From: Ruminococcus sp.
Lineage (GTDB): Bacteria > Bacillota > Clostridia > Oscillospirales > Ruminococcaceae
Reading direction: 5' to 3'
DNA: 64,000 nucleotides
Assembly (NCBI GenBank): GCA_029062165.1
Contig: JAIDQQ010000023.1
Location: forward strand, 1-64,000
Numbering within the stretch: the first letter of the stretch is position 1; each line of letters starts with the position of its first letter. The notes under the pieces were generated by a model that did no database searches, was not told where the DNA came from, and worked only from the letters and a program-made list of their open reading frames with translations. A program made the position numbers and the translations under genes. This document shows, piece after piece, positions 50,316-59,459 of this stretch.

Positions 50316-51462
50316 TAGTTTTGTGTGATTTTTCTGAAACTGTCACAATTCTGACAAGTTCGGCGAGTTTAATGGCATCACTTTCACGGCTGAAAACAGA
50401 CGGTGCAAAGCGGATTGTACCGTTTTCTGTACCGAGTTGAGTATGTGCCAGTGCCGAACAGTGATATCCTGCTCTCAGGCAGTAACCGTATTCGGCGAGA
50501 ATTTCAGCGACTTTTTCAGGCATAATTCCCTTGACATTGAACGATACTATCGGGACATATGAAGATTCCGGATTTCTGTAAATAATAATATCCTTGTTTT
50601 TTCTTAATAAATTTATAAAAGTCCGGCAGATTCTTTCTTCATGGGCGAAAATTTTTTCAATACCTGTTTTTCTGATAAATTCAATACCTGCTTTGATAGT
50701 CATAGCACCGGTAACATTGAGAGTACCGCTTTCGAGACTGTCTGGCAGAAAATCCGGCTGATACAGGCTTGACGAGGCACTACCTGTACCGCCCTGAATT
50801 ATGGGTTTTATTTTATACTTTCCGTCCGATATAAGAAGACCTGTTCCGGTTATACCGTACAGCCCCTTATGACCGGCAGTACACAGAATATTTATACCGT
50901 CATTCATATTTATATCTATTATTCCGCAAGCCTGCGCACCGTCAGCGATAAAGCATATATTTTTTTCCCTGCATATATGTGCTATTTCCCTGTATGGAAG
51001 AATCTGTCCGGTAACGTTGCTTGCAAGAGTACAAACTATAGCTTTTGTGTCCTTGTGGATAAGTGAACGGAAACTTTCAACTGTCCGGCGGTCATCGGGA
51101 TAGACCTGTGCCACAGAGAGTGTTATTTTTTTATTGCGGGCGAGTTCGGAAGCCGGACGTGCTGAAGAATTGTGTTCCATACCGCTTATAATCATATGAC
51201 CACCACCGGACATTATACCCTGTATTGCCATATTGATAGCCTGTGTGCAGTTCATGGTAAAGACTACATTTTCAGGTTCAGCACCGAAAAAATCGGCTAT
51301 TGTCTGCCGTGCGGAGAATACAGCCTCGGAAGTTCTCATAGCGAGTGCGTGACCACCTCTGCCGGCATTTCCGCCTAAATTTTCGATAGCATTGACAGCA
51401 GTTTTCCGGACAGTTTCAGGTTTCGGGAAAGTCGTGGCGGCGTTGTCAAAATTTATAATCAT
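50302..51462 (-). CDS. Cysteine desulfurase family protein (class V aminotransferase fold)
   Basis: This PLP enzyme is expected to remove sulfur (or selenium) from cysteine (or selenocysteine). The 386 residues start MIINFDNAATTFPKP. They hold the substrate-side EHNSSARP, the aspartate/alanine DGAQACG, the PLP lysine in AGHKGLYG (Lys199) and the C-terminal cysteine in LRAGYHCSALAH, plus NGTIRFAPS. The start has ACGGAGG 9 bases upstream; the frame is open 24 codons further. It overlaps a DUF3343 gene by 4 bases, which suggests a sulfur or selenium transfer pair rather than general iron-sulfur cluster assembly. Confidence 0.92.
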   Translation of the reverse strand: MIINFDNAATTFPKPETVRKTAVNAIENLGGNAGRGGHALAMRTSEAVFSARQTIADFFGAEPENVVFTMNCTQAINMAIQGIMSGGGHMIISGMEHNSSARPASELARNKKITLSVAQVYPDDRRTVESFRSLIHKDTKAIVCTLASNVTGQILPYREIAHICREKNICFIADGAQACGIIDINMNDGINILCTAGHKGLYGITGTGLLISDGKYKIKPIIQGGTGSASSSLYQPDFLPDSLESGTLNVTGAMTIKAGIEFIRKTGIEKIFAHEERICRTFINLLRKNKDIIIYRNPESSYVPIVSFNVKGIMPEKVAEILAEYGYCLRAGYHCSALAHTQLGTENGTIRFAPSVFSRESDAIKLAELVRIVTVSEKSHKTIEII

Positions 51463-51683
51463 TGTATACCTCCGTATTCCCTGACAGCATACGGAACGGA
51501 ATATTTTTCCAGTATCGAGACGGCATTTCTGCAATCGCTGAAAACGTGCAGTGAATAACCACAGCCGTCCTTTGAAGTGACTTCATTTCTTCTTATTTCG
51601 CATGGATACCCTCTTGATTTCAGGAGCTTTTCACCTTTAATAACATAGGTGTAAGAGGGCATTGTAATAACACATTTTTTCAA
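51459..51683 (-). CDS. DUF3343 putative Se/S carrier protein
   Basis: The 74-residue protein of the DUF3343 family (also called putative Se/S carrier-like) has the pattern MPSYTYVIKGEKLLKSRGYP, then CGYSLHVFSDC with two cysteines that could carry a persulfide or selenide, and a VPYAVREY end. It is translated just ahead of the cysteine desulfurase with a 4-base overlap, supporting a carrier role for that enzyme. The functional statement is family-level inference. Confidence 0.83.
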   Translation of the reverse strand: MKKCVITMPSYTYVIKGEKLLKSRGYPCEIRRNEVTSKDGCGYSLHVFSDCRNAVSILEKYSVPYAVREYGGIQ

Positions 51684-51816
51684 AAAGATTCCCCCTGAAT
51701 AGTCTGCACCTACAGAGGAATTTGTGATACACTTTATTATATGATATATTTTGTTAAAATGTGAGAACGCTTTTAATATTTCCGGATAAATAAAAATTCA
51801 CACGCTGAACGCAAAA

Positions 51817-51840
51817 AAGAGGACACCGGAGTGTCCTCTT
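51817..51840 (-). terminator. Terminator after the 703-residue dockerin gene
   Basis: A perfect 10-bp stem AAGAGGACAC/GTGTCCTCTT with a 4-base loop (51817-51840), followed on the minus strand by a T run, 15 bases past the stop at 51856. Confidence 0.92.
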
Positions 51841-51855
51841 CTTTTATTTTAATTA

Positions 51856-53967
51856 TCAGATGTTATTGAGGTCATCGCTTGTAATTGGTAAATCTGCCTG
51901 TTTTACAAGACTGATACCAATACACTGAATAGCAAGAGCGTCAGCAGTTGTTATACCGCTTGTGCCGTTGTCGACTATATCAGCATTTATCTTACCCTGT
52001 TCAGTAAGTTCAAATATATCCGGATTTGCAAGAGACTGCATTATTAATACGGCGTCTGCAAGAGTTACTTCCTTATCAACGTTGGCATCGCCCCAGAGTG
52101 TAACGCCGAGGGTAGTAGGTTGTGTAGTTGTAGTAGCGGTAGTAGTAGTTTCGGTAGTGGTAGTAGTTTCAGTAGTAGTAGTTTGTGTAGTTGTGGTTGT
52201 TGTGGTAGTAGTTGTTGTTGTAGAGGTTGTAGTAGTAGTCTGTACGTCATAATAAACTTCCACATTGTCTATTGAAATAGCATCTGCTTCGCCGTAATAG
52301 TAACCGAAATAAACTTCACCGGCAGGGTCTACGTAATTCGATACTGCTGTAGGTACTATCCACATAATTTCAGCTTTCTGACCGGCATCAAGTACACAGT
52401 AGTCGCCTTTTTCCTGATACCAGTATTCCTGTTCGGTCTTTGCGTCAGCAGTTACACTTGTTCCGGTATTGTATACGAGTTTACCGACATCAGATTTTGC
52501 AGAAACGTCAAAACGGATTGCGTAAACATTCATAGTTTCGTCAATGCCGAGGTCTTCATATTTTACATGGAGTGCATTTTTCTTTTCGTCGGCGTGTTCG
52601 AGCATTTCGCCTACTTTCTGACTTACAGAACCGGTATAAGGTACAGTAATAGTTTTCGTATAGGTAAGTACCGCACCTGTAAGATTTACAGATTCAAGGA
52701 GTTCAGGTTCTGTAGCGTCTTCAGATTGTTCAGCCTTAGTGCCGTACCAGTACTGGAAAGAAATTTCGTCGTCAACCTTTGTATTCGTATATGGCTGTAC
52801 TTCTGCCGGAACTTCCCAGTAAGCCTTTATATAAGTGCCTGCACCCGTCATTGTAGCACCGGCGGACGGAGTTATTTCAAATTTAACACCGGCGTCAATA
52901 AATTCTTGTACCTGGTCTTCACCGCAGTCATTGTACCAGTAACCAGCACCTTCTTTGCCTTCGATACCGGCTTCACCTTTAGCAAATTCTGTATCAGCCG
53001 GTGAGCCTTTCTTTACGTTCAGACCACCGCCGTACATGAAAGTGTCAGCACCCTCTTCGGTTTCGATTATAGCCGTAAGGGATTCAATAGTAACGCCGTC
53101 CATATCTGTGAGACCGAAATCAGAATACTTGAATTTATGGCTGTTAATCGGGTCTCCCTCTTTGTAGCCGTCTTCGGAGCTGGCGTAAGTATCTTCGTCG
53201 TAACCCTGTGTAAGTACGATAGGTTCTTCAAATTCAACCTGTCTTGCAACAGTGGAACTTATAGTAGCAGTACCGTCGCCATTATCCTTGAATGACCAGT
53301 TGTTACCGTTTGTATGTTTGTTGTTGTTCGGTACATTGTCAACAGGTTTATCCGGAGTTACCGGCTTATCAGGGTCAGTAACGTCAGGTTTTTCGGGAGT
53401 GACAACAGGTTCATTGGCAACTACCTTATCTATAGTAATAGAGCCGTCTTTTTCGCCTGCGTAGTAGTTTCTGAACTCAAATTTTCCGGGGTATTTATCA
53501 GTTTTAGGGTCATATTTGAGGTCAAGTTTTGAGAGGTCAAAACCTACAGTTACAGGTTCACCTTCTTTACAGGCTACCTGTGTAGCGGTAACATCAACAG
53601 TACCGCCCTTTGAATCTATAAAGCCCTTTTCGGCATCGTATTCAAGCCAGTATGGTGAATCCTTAACGCCGATACCGAAACCGCATGAAAAATTACCGGT
53701 AAAATCAGGAGTAAAAGTTATATTTACAGTCTTGAGACCGCTTTTAGCTAAGTCAGCCATGTAGCCGATATATTTATCGCCTACGCCTACGCTTTTGCCG
53801 AGGTCTTCAATTTCAGCGTCTGCTTTTTTGTTGTTTACGGTGTTTATAACAGGTGAAGCAACATTTACAGCTCCGGCAGAAACAGCAGTCATTGCCGGAA
53901 TACACGATACAGCCATAACAAGGCTCATTGCTGTAGCCCTGAAACGTCTTGACATATTCTTCTTCAT
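51856..53967 (-). CDS. Secreted dockerin protein built of beta-sandwich modules, no catalytic domain
   Basis: The 703-residue extracellular protein has a signal peptide (about 1-32, VSCIPAMTAVSAGA). Three related beta-rich modules follow: A about 35-190, B about 225-440 and C about 450-572. Modules are joined by a Pro/Asp-rich linker after A. Modules B and C contain a WYNDCG or WYQEKG segment, a WxVPxxV segment and a Trp/Tyr-rich strand (FQYWYG, FGYYYG). The last two features recur in the two accessory modules of the GH5 lipoprotein at 10582, so all probably belong to one binding-module family that I cannot name. A threonine linker and a dockerin (about 625-703; loops DANVDKEVTLAD and an altered, longer DIVDNGTSGITTAD) end the protein. 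It is likely a carbohydrate-binding cellulosome subunit. Confidence 0.85.
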   Translation of the reverse strand: MKKNMSRRFRATAMSLVMAVSCIPAMTAVSAGAVNVASPVINTVNNKKADAEIEDLGKSVGVGDKYIGYMADLAKSGLKTVNITFTPDFTGNFSCGFGIGVKDSPYWLEYDAEKGFIDSKGGTVDVTATQVACKEGEPVTVGFDLSKLDLKYDPKTDKYPGKFEFRNYYAGEKDGSITIDKVVANEPVVTPEKPDVTDPDKPVTPDKPVDNVPNNNKHTNGNNWSFKDNGDGTATISSTVARQVEFEEPIVLTQGYDEDTYASSEDGYKEGDPINSHKFKYSDFGLTDMDGVTIESLTAIIETEEGADTFMYGGGLNVKKGSPADTEFAKGEAGIEGKEGAGYWYNDCGEDQVQEFIDAGVKFEITPSAGATMTGAGTYIKAYWEVPAEVQPYTNTKVDDEISFQYWYGTKAEQSEDATEPELLESVNLTGAVLTYTKTITVPYTGSVSQKVGEMLEHADEKKNALHVKYEDLGIDETMNVYAIRFDVSAKSDVGKLVYNTGTSVTADAKTEQEYWYQEKGDYCVLDAGQKAEIMWIVPTAVSNYVDPAGEVYFGYYYGEADAISIDNVEVYYDVQTTTTTSTTTTTTTTTTTTQTTTTETTTTTETTTTATTTTQPTTLGVTLWGDANVDKEVTLADAVLIMQSLANPDIFELTEQGKINADIVDNGTSGITTADALAIQCIGISLVKQADLPITSDDLNNI

Positions 53968-54024
53968 AAAAAATCAATCCTCTCTTAAAAATATTATATA
54001 TGTTCACAGATTTTGTCTGAAATC

Positions 54025-54033
54025 ATTATAGCA
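54025..54033 (-). promoter_or_regulatory. Extended -10 promoter of the 703-residue dockerin gene
   Basis: Minus strand TGCTATAAT (54025-54033) is an extended -10; no good -35 lies 16-18 bases upstream. The start codon is about 58 bases downstream, after a GAGAGGA site. Confidence 0.6.
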
Positions 54034-54188
54034 TAATTTACAACAGAAATTGTTACCAAATTATTAACATTCAGTGATTATTAAATGAAAATTCATAATT
54101 TGTACAAAGGTTGTGTATACTATCTGTCTATAATTACCGAAAGTATAGGAAAAATAAACTTTCCGGAAAATTTTTGTGACAGTCCGTA

Positions 54189-54217
54189 TTGACTTTACAG
54201 GCGGATTATTATATAAT
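54189..54217 (+). promoter_or_regulatory. Promoter of tepA (and probably ftsK)
   Basis: TTGACT (54189-54194), 17 bases, TATAAT (54212-54217), 70 bases before the start codon. Confidence 0.88.
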
Positions 54218-54286
54218 TATAGTGTATATTCTCCGGAAGAAGTAATCATAATAAAATATGACTATTTTTACATGGAGGTTATACTT

Positions 54287-54988
54287 ATGGAAAATGATGA
54301 TAAAAAGTCAGATGTCGAGGAAAAAATTGACGAAGCAAAACTTGCTGTCGAAAACGGTCAGAGTGTTTCGCAGAACGCAAAACACCTCATACACTGCCTG
54401 ACGGTAATAGGACAGATTGAGGGACATTACGTACTGGCGGAACAGAACAAGACTACCAAATACGAACACATAATACCGGCACTTGTAGCGATAGAGCAGG
54501 ACAGAAGTGTTGAAGGACTTCTTATAATACTGAATACAGTGGGCGGTGACGTCGAAGCCGGTCTTGCAATAGCTGAACTCATAGCCGGTATGAAAACCCC
54601 TACCGTGTCGCTTGTAGTAGGTGGTGGGCATTCAATAGGCGTACCGCTTGCGGTAAGTGCTAAACATTCGTTTATAGTACCGTCGGCATCTATGACTATT
54701 CACCCTGTCCGCATGAACGGTACAGTTTTAGGCGTACCGCAGACTTTATCCTATTTCGACAAAATGCAGGACAGAATTATTAATTTTGTCACCGGAAACA
54801 GTCGTATAAGTGAAGAAGATTTCCGTCGTCTGATGCTGAATACAGAAGAATTAGTCCTTGATGTCGGAAGTGTCATTGAGGGCAGAAAAGCTGTTGAAAT
54901 CGGTCTCATTGACGAACTCGGCGGACTTAGTGACGCTATGGAATGTCTTTACGAACTTATTGAAAAATCCGAAAAAAGATATATCTGA
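54287..54988 (+). CDS. tepA: ClpP-class serine protease, TepA-like
   Basis: The 233-residue cytoplasmic protease has the ClpP/crotonase fold and resembles Bacillus TepA. Visible motifs are [20 protein letters not shown], the nucleophile in [13 protein letters not shown] (Ser116) and the histidine in SMTIHPVRM (His139). The start [13 protein letters not shown] is chosen since TGGAGG lies about 10 bases before it; the frame extends upstream through the promoter and cannot be translated there. The gene precedes ftsK, an order seen in other Clostridia. The natural substrate is not known. Confidence 0.9.
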   Translation: MENDDKKSDVEEKIDEAKLAVENGQSVSQNAKHLIHCLTVIGQIEGHYVLAEQNKTTKYEHIIPALVAIEQDRSVEGLLIILNTVGGDVEAGLAIAELIAGMKTPTVSLVVGGGHSIGVPLAVSAKHSFIVPSASMTIHPVRMNGTVLGVPQTLSYFDKMQDRIINFVTGNSRISEEDFRRLMLNTEELVLDVGSVIEGRKAVEIGLIDELGGLSDAMECLYELIEKSEKRYI

Positions 54989-55053
54989 ATAATATACACA
55001 AACATAAGGGCGGACAATGTTCGCCCATAAAAATCCCTGTAAGGAGGTCTGAA

Positions 55054-57510
55054 ATGGCAGACGAAAAAAAAGATGATAAAAAAAACAATTCTGAAAATCC
55101 GTTACTTAAATTTCTGCCACCTATAAATGATAAGAATTATTTCTGGTCAGTAGTGCTTTTCGCATTGGGTGTGCTGTCGTTTTTAATGACTTTCGTGAAA
55201 GGTAGTGACGGCTGGTTGAAAGTACATAATTTTTTGCTTGGAATGTTCGGTATTGCAGTTATATTTGTTCCGGCTGTACTTATTTATGTTGCCATACAGA
55301 TGGGTCTTGAAAAAAGCGATAAATGTATTTTTGACCGTGTAATATGGGGAATAGTCCTTGTTTGTCTTATAAGTGGTGCGGTACAGATTTTTTTATCAGG
55401 CGAACTTATAGGGGAAAGTTTCGAGGAACACATAAATAATCTTTATAAAGAGGGCGTTAAACTCGGTGGCGGAGGAGTTGCAAGTTATATTGTCTCCGGT
55501 CCGCTTATAAGTTTTTTCGGGAAGACAGGTTCACGTATAATAATAGTAATGCTTTTCTTTGTAACTGGTATGTTTTTTACCCATAAAAGCCTTATGGAAT
55601 TTATAGATTTAATATCAAAACCTTTCAGGAGTATCGGGAAATTAGTACCTGTATTTTACAGTATGCTTATGGGTGGTGCATTAAATGAAATCTTCAATGA
55701 AGATGACCTCGACGACGATATAGAAAAAGAATCTTTTAATGCCGATATGGAAGCAATAAACATAATAAATGACCGTCCGGAAACACCTGTTGACCGTGAA
55801 TTTTTTGAAATTTCCGTACCTGTCAGCAGTAATCCCGAACCGGAAAAAGAGTTCTGGTTTGATGTTCCGCTTGAATCCGACGAACTTATTAACGAAACTG
55901 AAAATTCAGAAAATATTTTCCCTGAATCTGAAAATATACCTGCTCCGGAAGATGATACTGAAAATACCGAAGAAAATAATGAAGAAACGGTTGAAGAAGA
56001 GACTGAAGAAGAAATTTCTGAACCGGAAAAAATATATGAATTACCACCGACGGAACTTCTTGAACTTCCGGAAAATAAAACGGATAGTCCGGAAATAACT
56101 GCTGAAATGGATTCCAAAGCGGAAATAATAATCAATACCCTGAAAAGTTTTAAGGTTGAAGCCACAGTAAAGGACAAATTAAGAGGTCCGGCTATAACAC
56201 GTTACGAAATTCAGCCAGGTGTGGGAGTACAGGTCAGGAAAATAAAGAATCTCGAAGACGATATAGCCCTTAATCTTGCGGTACAGGGCTTACGGATAGA
56301 AGCCCCTGTACCAAGGAAATCAGTAGTCGGAATAGAAGTCCCGAATGAAATAAAGGATACTGTTACTATCCGTGAAATACTTTCGTCGCCGGAGTTCGTA
56401 AATTCCGAAAGTAAATTAACCTTTGCGGTTGGTAAGGATATAGCCGGTAATATCATTCTCGGCGATATTGCTAAAATGCCACACTTAATCATAGCCGGTA
56501 CTACTGGTTCAGGTAAATCAGTATGTACACGTTCCATAATAATGAGTATCTTATATAATGCCACTCCCGAAGAAGTCCGTATGATTCTTATTGACCCTAA
56601 AATTGTTGAGTTCAGTGTATTCGAGGGTGTACCACATCTTCTTATACCGATAGTCACGGACTGTAAGAAATCTGCCGGAGTTCTTAACTGGGCAGTCGGC
56701 GAGATGATGAGACGTTATAAAATTTTCGCCGAAGCCGGTACAAATGACATAAAATCATATAATTCATATGCCGGACAGAACGAAAATATTACAAAAATTC
56801 CGCAGATTGTCATATTTATCGACGAACTGGCAGACATGATGCTTGTTGCCGGTAAGGAAGTTGAAGACTATATATGTCGTCTTGCACAGATGGGAAGAGC
56901 TTCCGGAATACATCTTGTAATCGCTACACAGAGACCTACTACAGACGTCATAACCGGACTTATCAAGGCAAATATTCCGAGCCGTATAGCATTGTCAGTA
57001 ATGTCGCAGGTTGATTCACGTACTATTATAGATATGGCTGGTGCAGATAAACTTCTCGGCAACGGCGATATGCTTTATATGCCCATAGGTACGAACAAAC
57101 CGTTAAGAGTACAGGGTTGTTTTTCGTCACCGGAAGATGTAAGTGCTACTGTTGAGTTTATCAAATCGCAGTCTGACAGCAGATACGACGACGATATTAT
57201 TCAGGCTGTAGAAAATTTCATACCACAGAATAAAAATTTATCCGGAAACAGTAACGAAGATTACAATACATTGCTTACTGACGAAGACCTCATAGAAAAA
57301 GCTGTTGAAATTGCCGTACATAGCGGACAGATTTCAACATCTACGATTCAGCGGACTTTGAAATTAGGTTATGCAAGGGCAAAAAGAATAATGGATAAAC
57401 TCGAAGAAACAGGTATTGTCAGTGCTAAAGACGGTGCAAAACCTCGGAAAGTACTGATTTCGGAAGAAGATTACGAAAAAAGAAAATCAGGACGACAGGA
57501 GGGAAATTAA
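55054..57510 (+). CDS. ftsK: DNA translocase FtsK/SpoIIIE
   Basis: This membrane-anchored ATPase pumps chromosomal DNA across the closing septum, in division and probably sporulation. The 818 residues have four N-terminal membrane helices (within about 30-190). A long acidic Glu/Pro/Asn-rich linker (about 210-350) follows. The motor includes Walker A GTTGSGKSV (482-490), a Walker-B-like IVIFIDELADMML and RPTTDVITGLIKANIPSRIA. The C-terminal gamma winged helix (about 740-818, TSTIQRTLKLGYARAKRIMD) reads KOPS-like sequences. It has a strong AAGGAGG site. It overlaps the ygiQ-like gene by one base. Confidence 0.96.
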   Translation: MADEKKDDKKNNSENPLLKFLPPINDKNYFWSVVLFALGVLSFLMTFVKGSDGWLKVHNFLLGMFGIAVIFVPAVLIYVAIQMGLEKSDKCIFDRVIWGIVLVCLISGAVQIFLSGELIGESFEEHINNLYKEGVKLGGGGVASYIVSGPLISFFGKTGSRIIIVMLFFVTGMFFTHKSLMEFIDLISKPFRSIGKLVPVFYSMLMGGALNEIFNEDDLDDDIEKESFNADMEAINIINDRPETPVDREFFEISVPVSSNPEPEKEFWFDVPLESDELINETENSENIFPESENIPAPEDDTENTEENNEETVEEETEEEISEPEKIYELPPTELLELPENKTDSPEITAEMDSKAEIIINTLKSFKVEATVKDKLRGPAITRYEIQPGVGVQVRKIKNLEDDIALNLAVQGLRIEAPVPRKSVVGIEVPNEIKDTVTIREILSSPEFVNSESKLTFAVGKDIAGNIILGDIAKMPHLIIAGTTGSGKSVCTRSIIMSILYNATPEEVRMILIDPKIVEFSVFEGVPHLLIPIVTDCKKSAGVLNWAVGEMMRRYKIFAEAGTNDIKSYNSYAGQNENITKIPQIVIFIDELADMMLVAGKEVEDYICRLAQMGRASGIHLVIATQRPTTDVITGLIKANIPSRIALSVMSQVDSRTIIDMAGADKLLGNGDMLYMPIGTNKPLRVQGCFSSPEDVSATVEFIKSQSDSRYDDDIIQAVENFIPQNKNLSGNSNEDYNTLLTDEDLIEKAVEIAVHSGQISTSTIQRTLKLGYARAKRIMDKLEETGIVSAKDGAKPRKVLISEEDYEKRKSGRQEGN

Positions 57511-59459
57511 TGGAAAATTCATATAGATTTCTTCCGGTTACAAAAAAGGAAATGGACGAACTCGGCATAGAACAGTTTGATTTCATATACGTTACCGGCG
57601 ACGCATACGTTGACCACCCAAGTTTCGGGGTAGCTATAATTACAAGACTTATTGAAGCTATGGGCTATACAGTCGGGATAATCTCGCAACCCGACTGGCA
57701 TACTGACAGGGATTTCAGAAAATTCGGCAGACCTAAGTACGCATTTTTAGTAACGTCGGGAAATATAGATTCTATGGTAGCACATTATACATCTGCAAAA
57801 AGAAAACGTTCCGACGACGCTTACACTGCCGGAGGAGTTGCCGGAAAACGTCCGGACAGGGCAGTAATAGTGTACTGTCGGAAAATAAGGGAATATTTCG
57901 GTAATATTCCGATAGCCATAGGCGGTCTTGAAGCCTCGCTTAGACGTTTTGCACATTACGACTACTGGGACGATACTGTACGTCCGTCTGTACTTGTCGA
58001 CAGCGGTGCGGATTTACTTATGTACGGTATGGGTGAACATCAGATAAAAGAACTTTGTGAAAGACTTTATGCCGGTGAGGATATAAAAAATATACACGAT
58101 ATACGAGGTACTTGTTATCTTACAGAGCCGGTAAATACTCCGATAGGTTCGGCACAATGTCCGTCATATGAGCAGGTCAGGGATAACAAAAGAGAATACG
58201 CAAAAGCAACCAGAATACAATACGACTGGCAGGACGAAGTATACGGAAAAACAGTCATTCAGCGACATGGTAATATGATGTTGGTACAGAATCCACCGGC
58301 GTATAGTCTCACGACGGAAGAACTTGATTATATTTACTCTCTGCCATATACAAGGACTTATCACCCTTCATACGAGGCACTGGGTGGTGTACCTGGTATC
58401 GAGGAAGTAAGATTTTCTATTACACATAATCGTGGTTGTTTCGGGTACTGTAATTTCTGTTCAATCGCACTACATCAGGGACGGCGTGTCACTTGCAGAA
58501 GCGAAAAATCCATACTCGAAGAAGCCGAAAGAATCACACATATGCCGGATTTCAAGGGCTATATACACGACGTCGGCGGACCTACTGCAAATTTCAGAAG
58601 TACTTCCTGTGAAAAGCAAATCAGTAAGGGGTTATGTATGGGTAAAAAATGTCTTGCTCCTGAACCGTGTCCGGCACTGAAAGCTGACCATACGGAATAT
58701 CTTGAAATCTTACGGAAAATACGTCAAATCAAAGGCATAAAACGTGTATTTATACGTTCCGGAATAAGATATGATTATCTCATGCAGGACAAAAACAGCG
58801 AATTTATTCGGGAACTGATAAAGTATCACGTAAGCGGTCAATTGAAAGTAGCTCCGGAACACTGTTCGGCGGTGGTACTCGACAAAATGGGTAAGCCACA
58901 TATTGAAGCGTACAAGGCATTTCAGAAAAAATTTTACGAAATAACAAAAGGTATCGGCAAGGAACAGTATTTAGTACCGTATTTAATGTCGTCGCACCCT
59001 GGAAGTACATTAAATGAGGCTATCGAACTGGCGGTATTTCTGAAAGAAAATAAAATACGTCCGGAGCAGGTACAGGATTTCTACCCTACCCCTGGGACTA
59101 TTTCTACGTGTATGTTCTATACGGAACTTGACCCCTATACTATGGAAAAGGTATATGTCCCGAAAACTCCGGAGGAAAAGGCACAGCAGAGGGCATTGTT
59201 ACAGTATTTCCGCCCACAGAATAAAGAAACAGTTTTAAAGGCACTCCGGAAAGCCGGAAGATACGATTTAATAGGAAATTCGCCGGAATGTCTCGTTGAC
59301 GGTGGTAAAAATGATAACAGAAAGTCAGGTGAAAAAGTTTGGCAGAAAAAAACAAATTCGGACTCACGGACGAACAGAAAAAAAATCTCACGGATTACGC
59401 ACGGAAAACAAAACAGGAATATGACCAGCAGTCACCGAAACAGAAAAGGAAAACTTTAA
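57510..59459 (+). CDS. YgiQ-family radical SAM protein
   Basis: The 649-residue enzyme of the YgiQ/UPF0313 radical SAM family has an unknown substrate. It has an N-terminal cobalamin-binding-like domain (DFIYVTGDAYVDHPSFG, then GGLEASLRRFAHYDYW). The 4Fe-4S motif CFGYCNFC (Cys310, Cys314, Cys317) is followed by HQGRRVTCRS, the DVGGPTANF region and a C-terminal domain with SSHPGSTLNEAIELA and DFYPTPGTISTCMFYT. The last about 45 residues are a basic low-complexity tail (KKTNSDSRTNRKK) that overlaps the next gene by 121 bases. It starts directly on the ftsK stop with a GGAGGG site and is surely coupled. Confidence 0.9.
   Translation: MENSYRFLPVTKKEMDELGIEQFDFIYVTGDAYVDHPSFGVAIITRLIEAMGYTVGIISQPDWHTDRDFRKFGRPKYAFLVTSGNIDSMVAHYTSAKRKRSDDAYTAGGVAGKRPDRAVIVYCRKIREYFGNIPIAIGGLEASLRRFAHYDYWDDTVRPSVLVDSGADLLMYGMGEHQIKELCERLYAGEDIKNIHDIRGTCYLTEPVNTPIGSAQCPSYEQVRDNKREYAKATRIQYDWQDEVYGKTVIQRHGNMMLVQNPPAYSLTTEELDYIYSLPYTRTYHPSYEALGGVPGIEEVRFSITHNRGCFGYCNFCSIALHQGRRVTCRSEKSILEEAERITHMPDFKGYIHDVGGPTANFRSTSCEKQISKGLCMGKKCLAPEPCPALKADHTEYLEILRKIRQIKGIKRVFIRSGIRYDYLMQDKNSEFIRELIKYHVSGQLKVAPEHCSAVVLDKMGKPHIEAYKAFQKKFYEITKGIGKEQYLVPYLMSSHPGSTLNEAIELAVFLKENKIRPEQVQDFYPTPGTISTCMFYTELDPYTMEKVYVPKTPEEKAQQRALLQYFRPQNKETVLKALRKAGRYDLIGNSPECLVDGGKNDNRKSGEKVWQKKTNSDSRTNRKKISRITHGKQNRNMTSSHRNRKGKL

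Larger units (their letters stand above)
53968..54286. other. Divergent intergenic region between the dockerin gene and tepA
   Basis: These 319 bases hold no credible gene. They contain the extended -10 promoter for the minus-strand dockerin gene (54025-54033) and the perfect tepA promoter (54189-54217). The AT-rich stretch between them, about 54035-54185, has no repeat or hairpin that I can support. Confidence 0.8.

Noticed and set aside
51962-52265. Plus-strand open frame rich in valine opposite the dockerin gene
   Set aside because: It is the complement of the threonine linker and lacks a ribosome binding site.
54176-54286. Upstream extension of tepA
   Set aside because: It would include the promoter -35 and -10; TGGAGG precedes only the ATG at 54287.
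55656-56177. Minus-strand open frame rich in serine opposite ftsK
   Set aside because: It is complementary to the acidic glutamate-rich ftsK linker (GAA codons read as TTC/TCT) and has no start signals.
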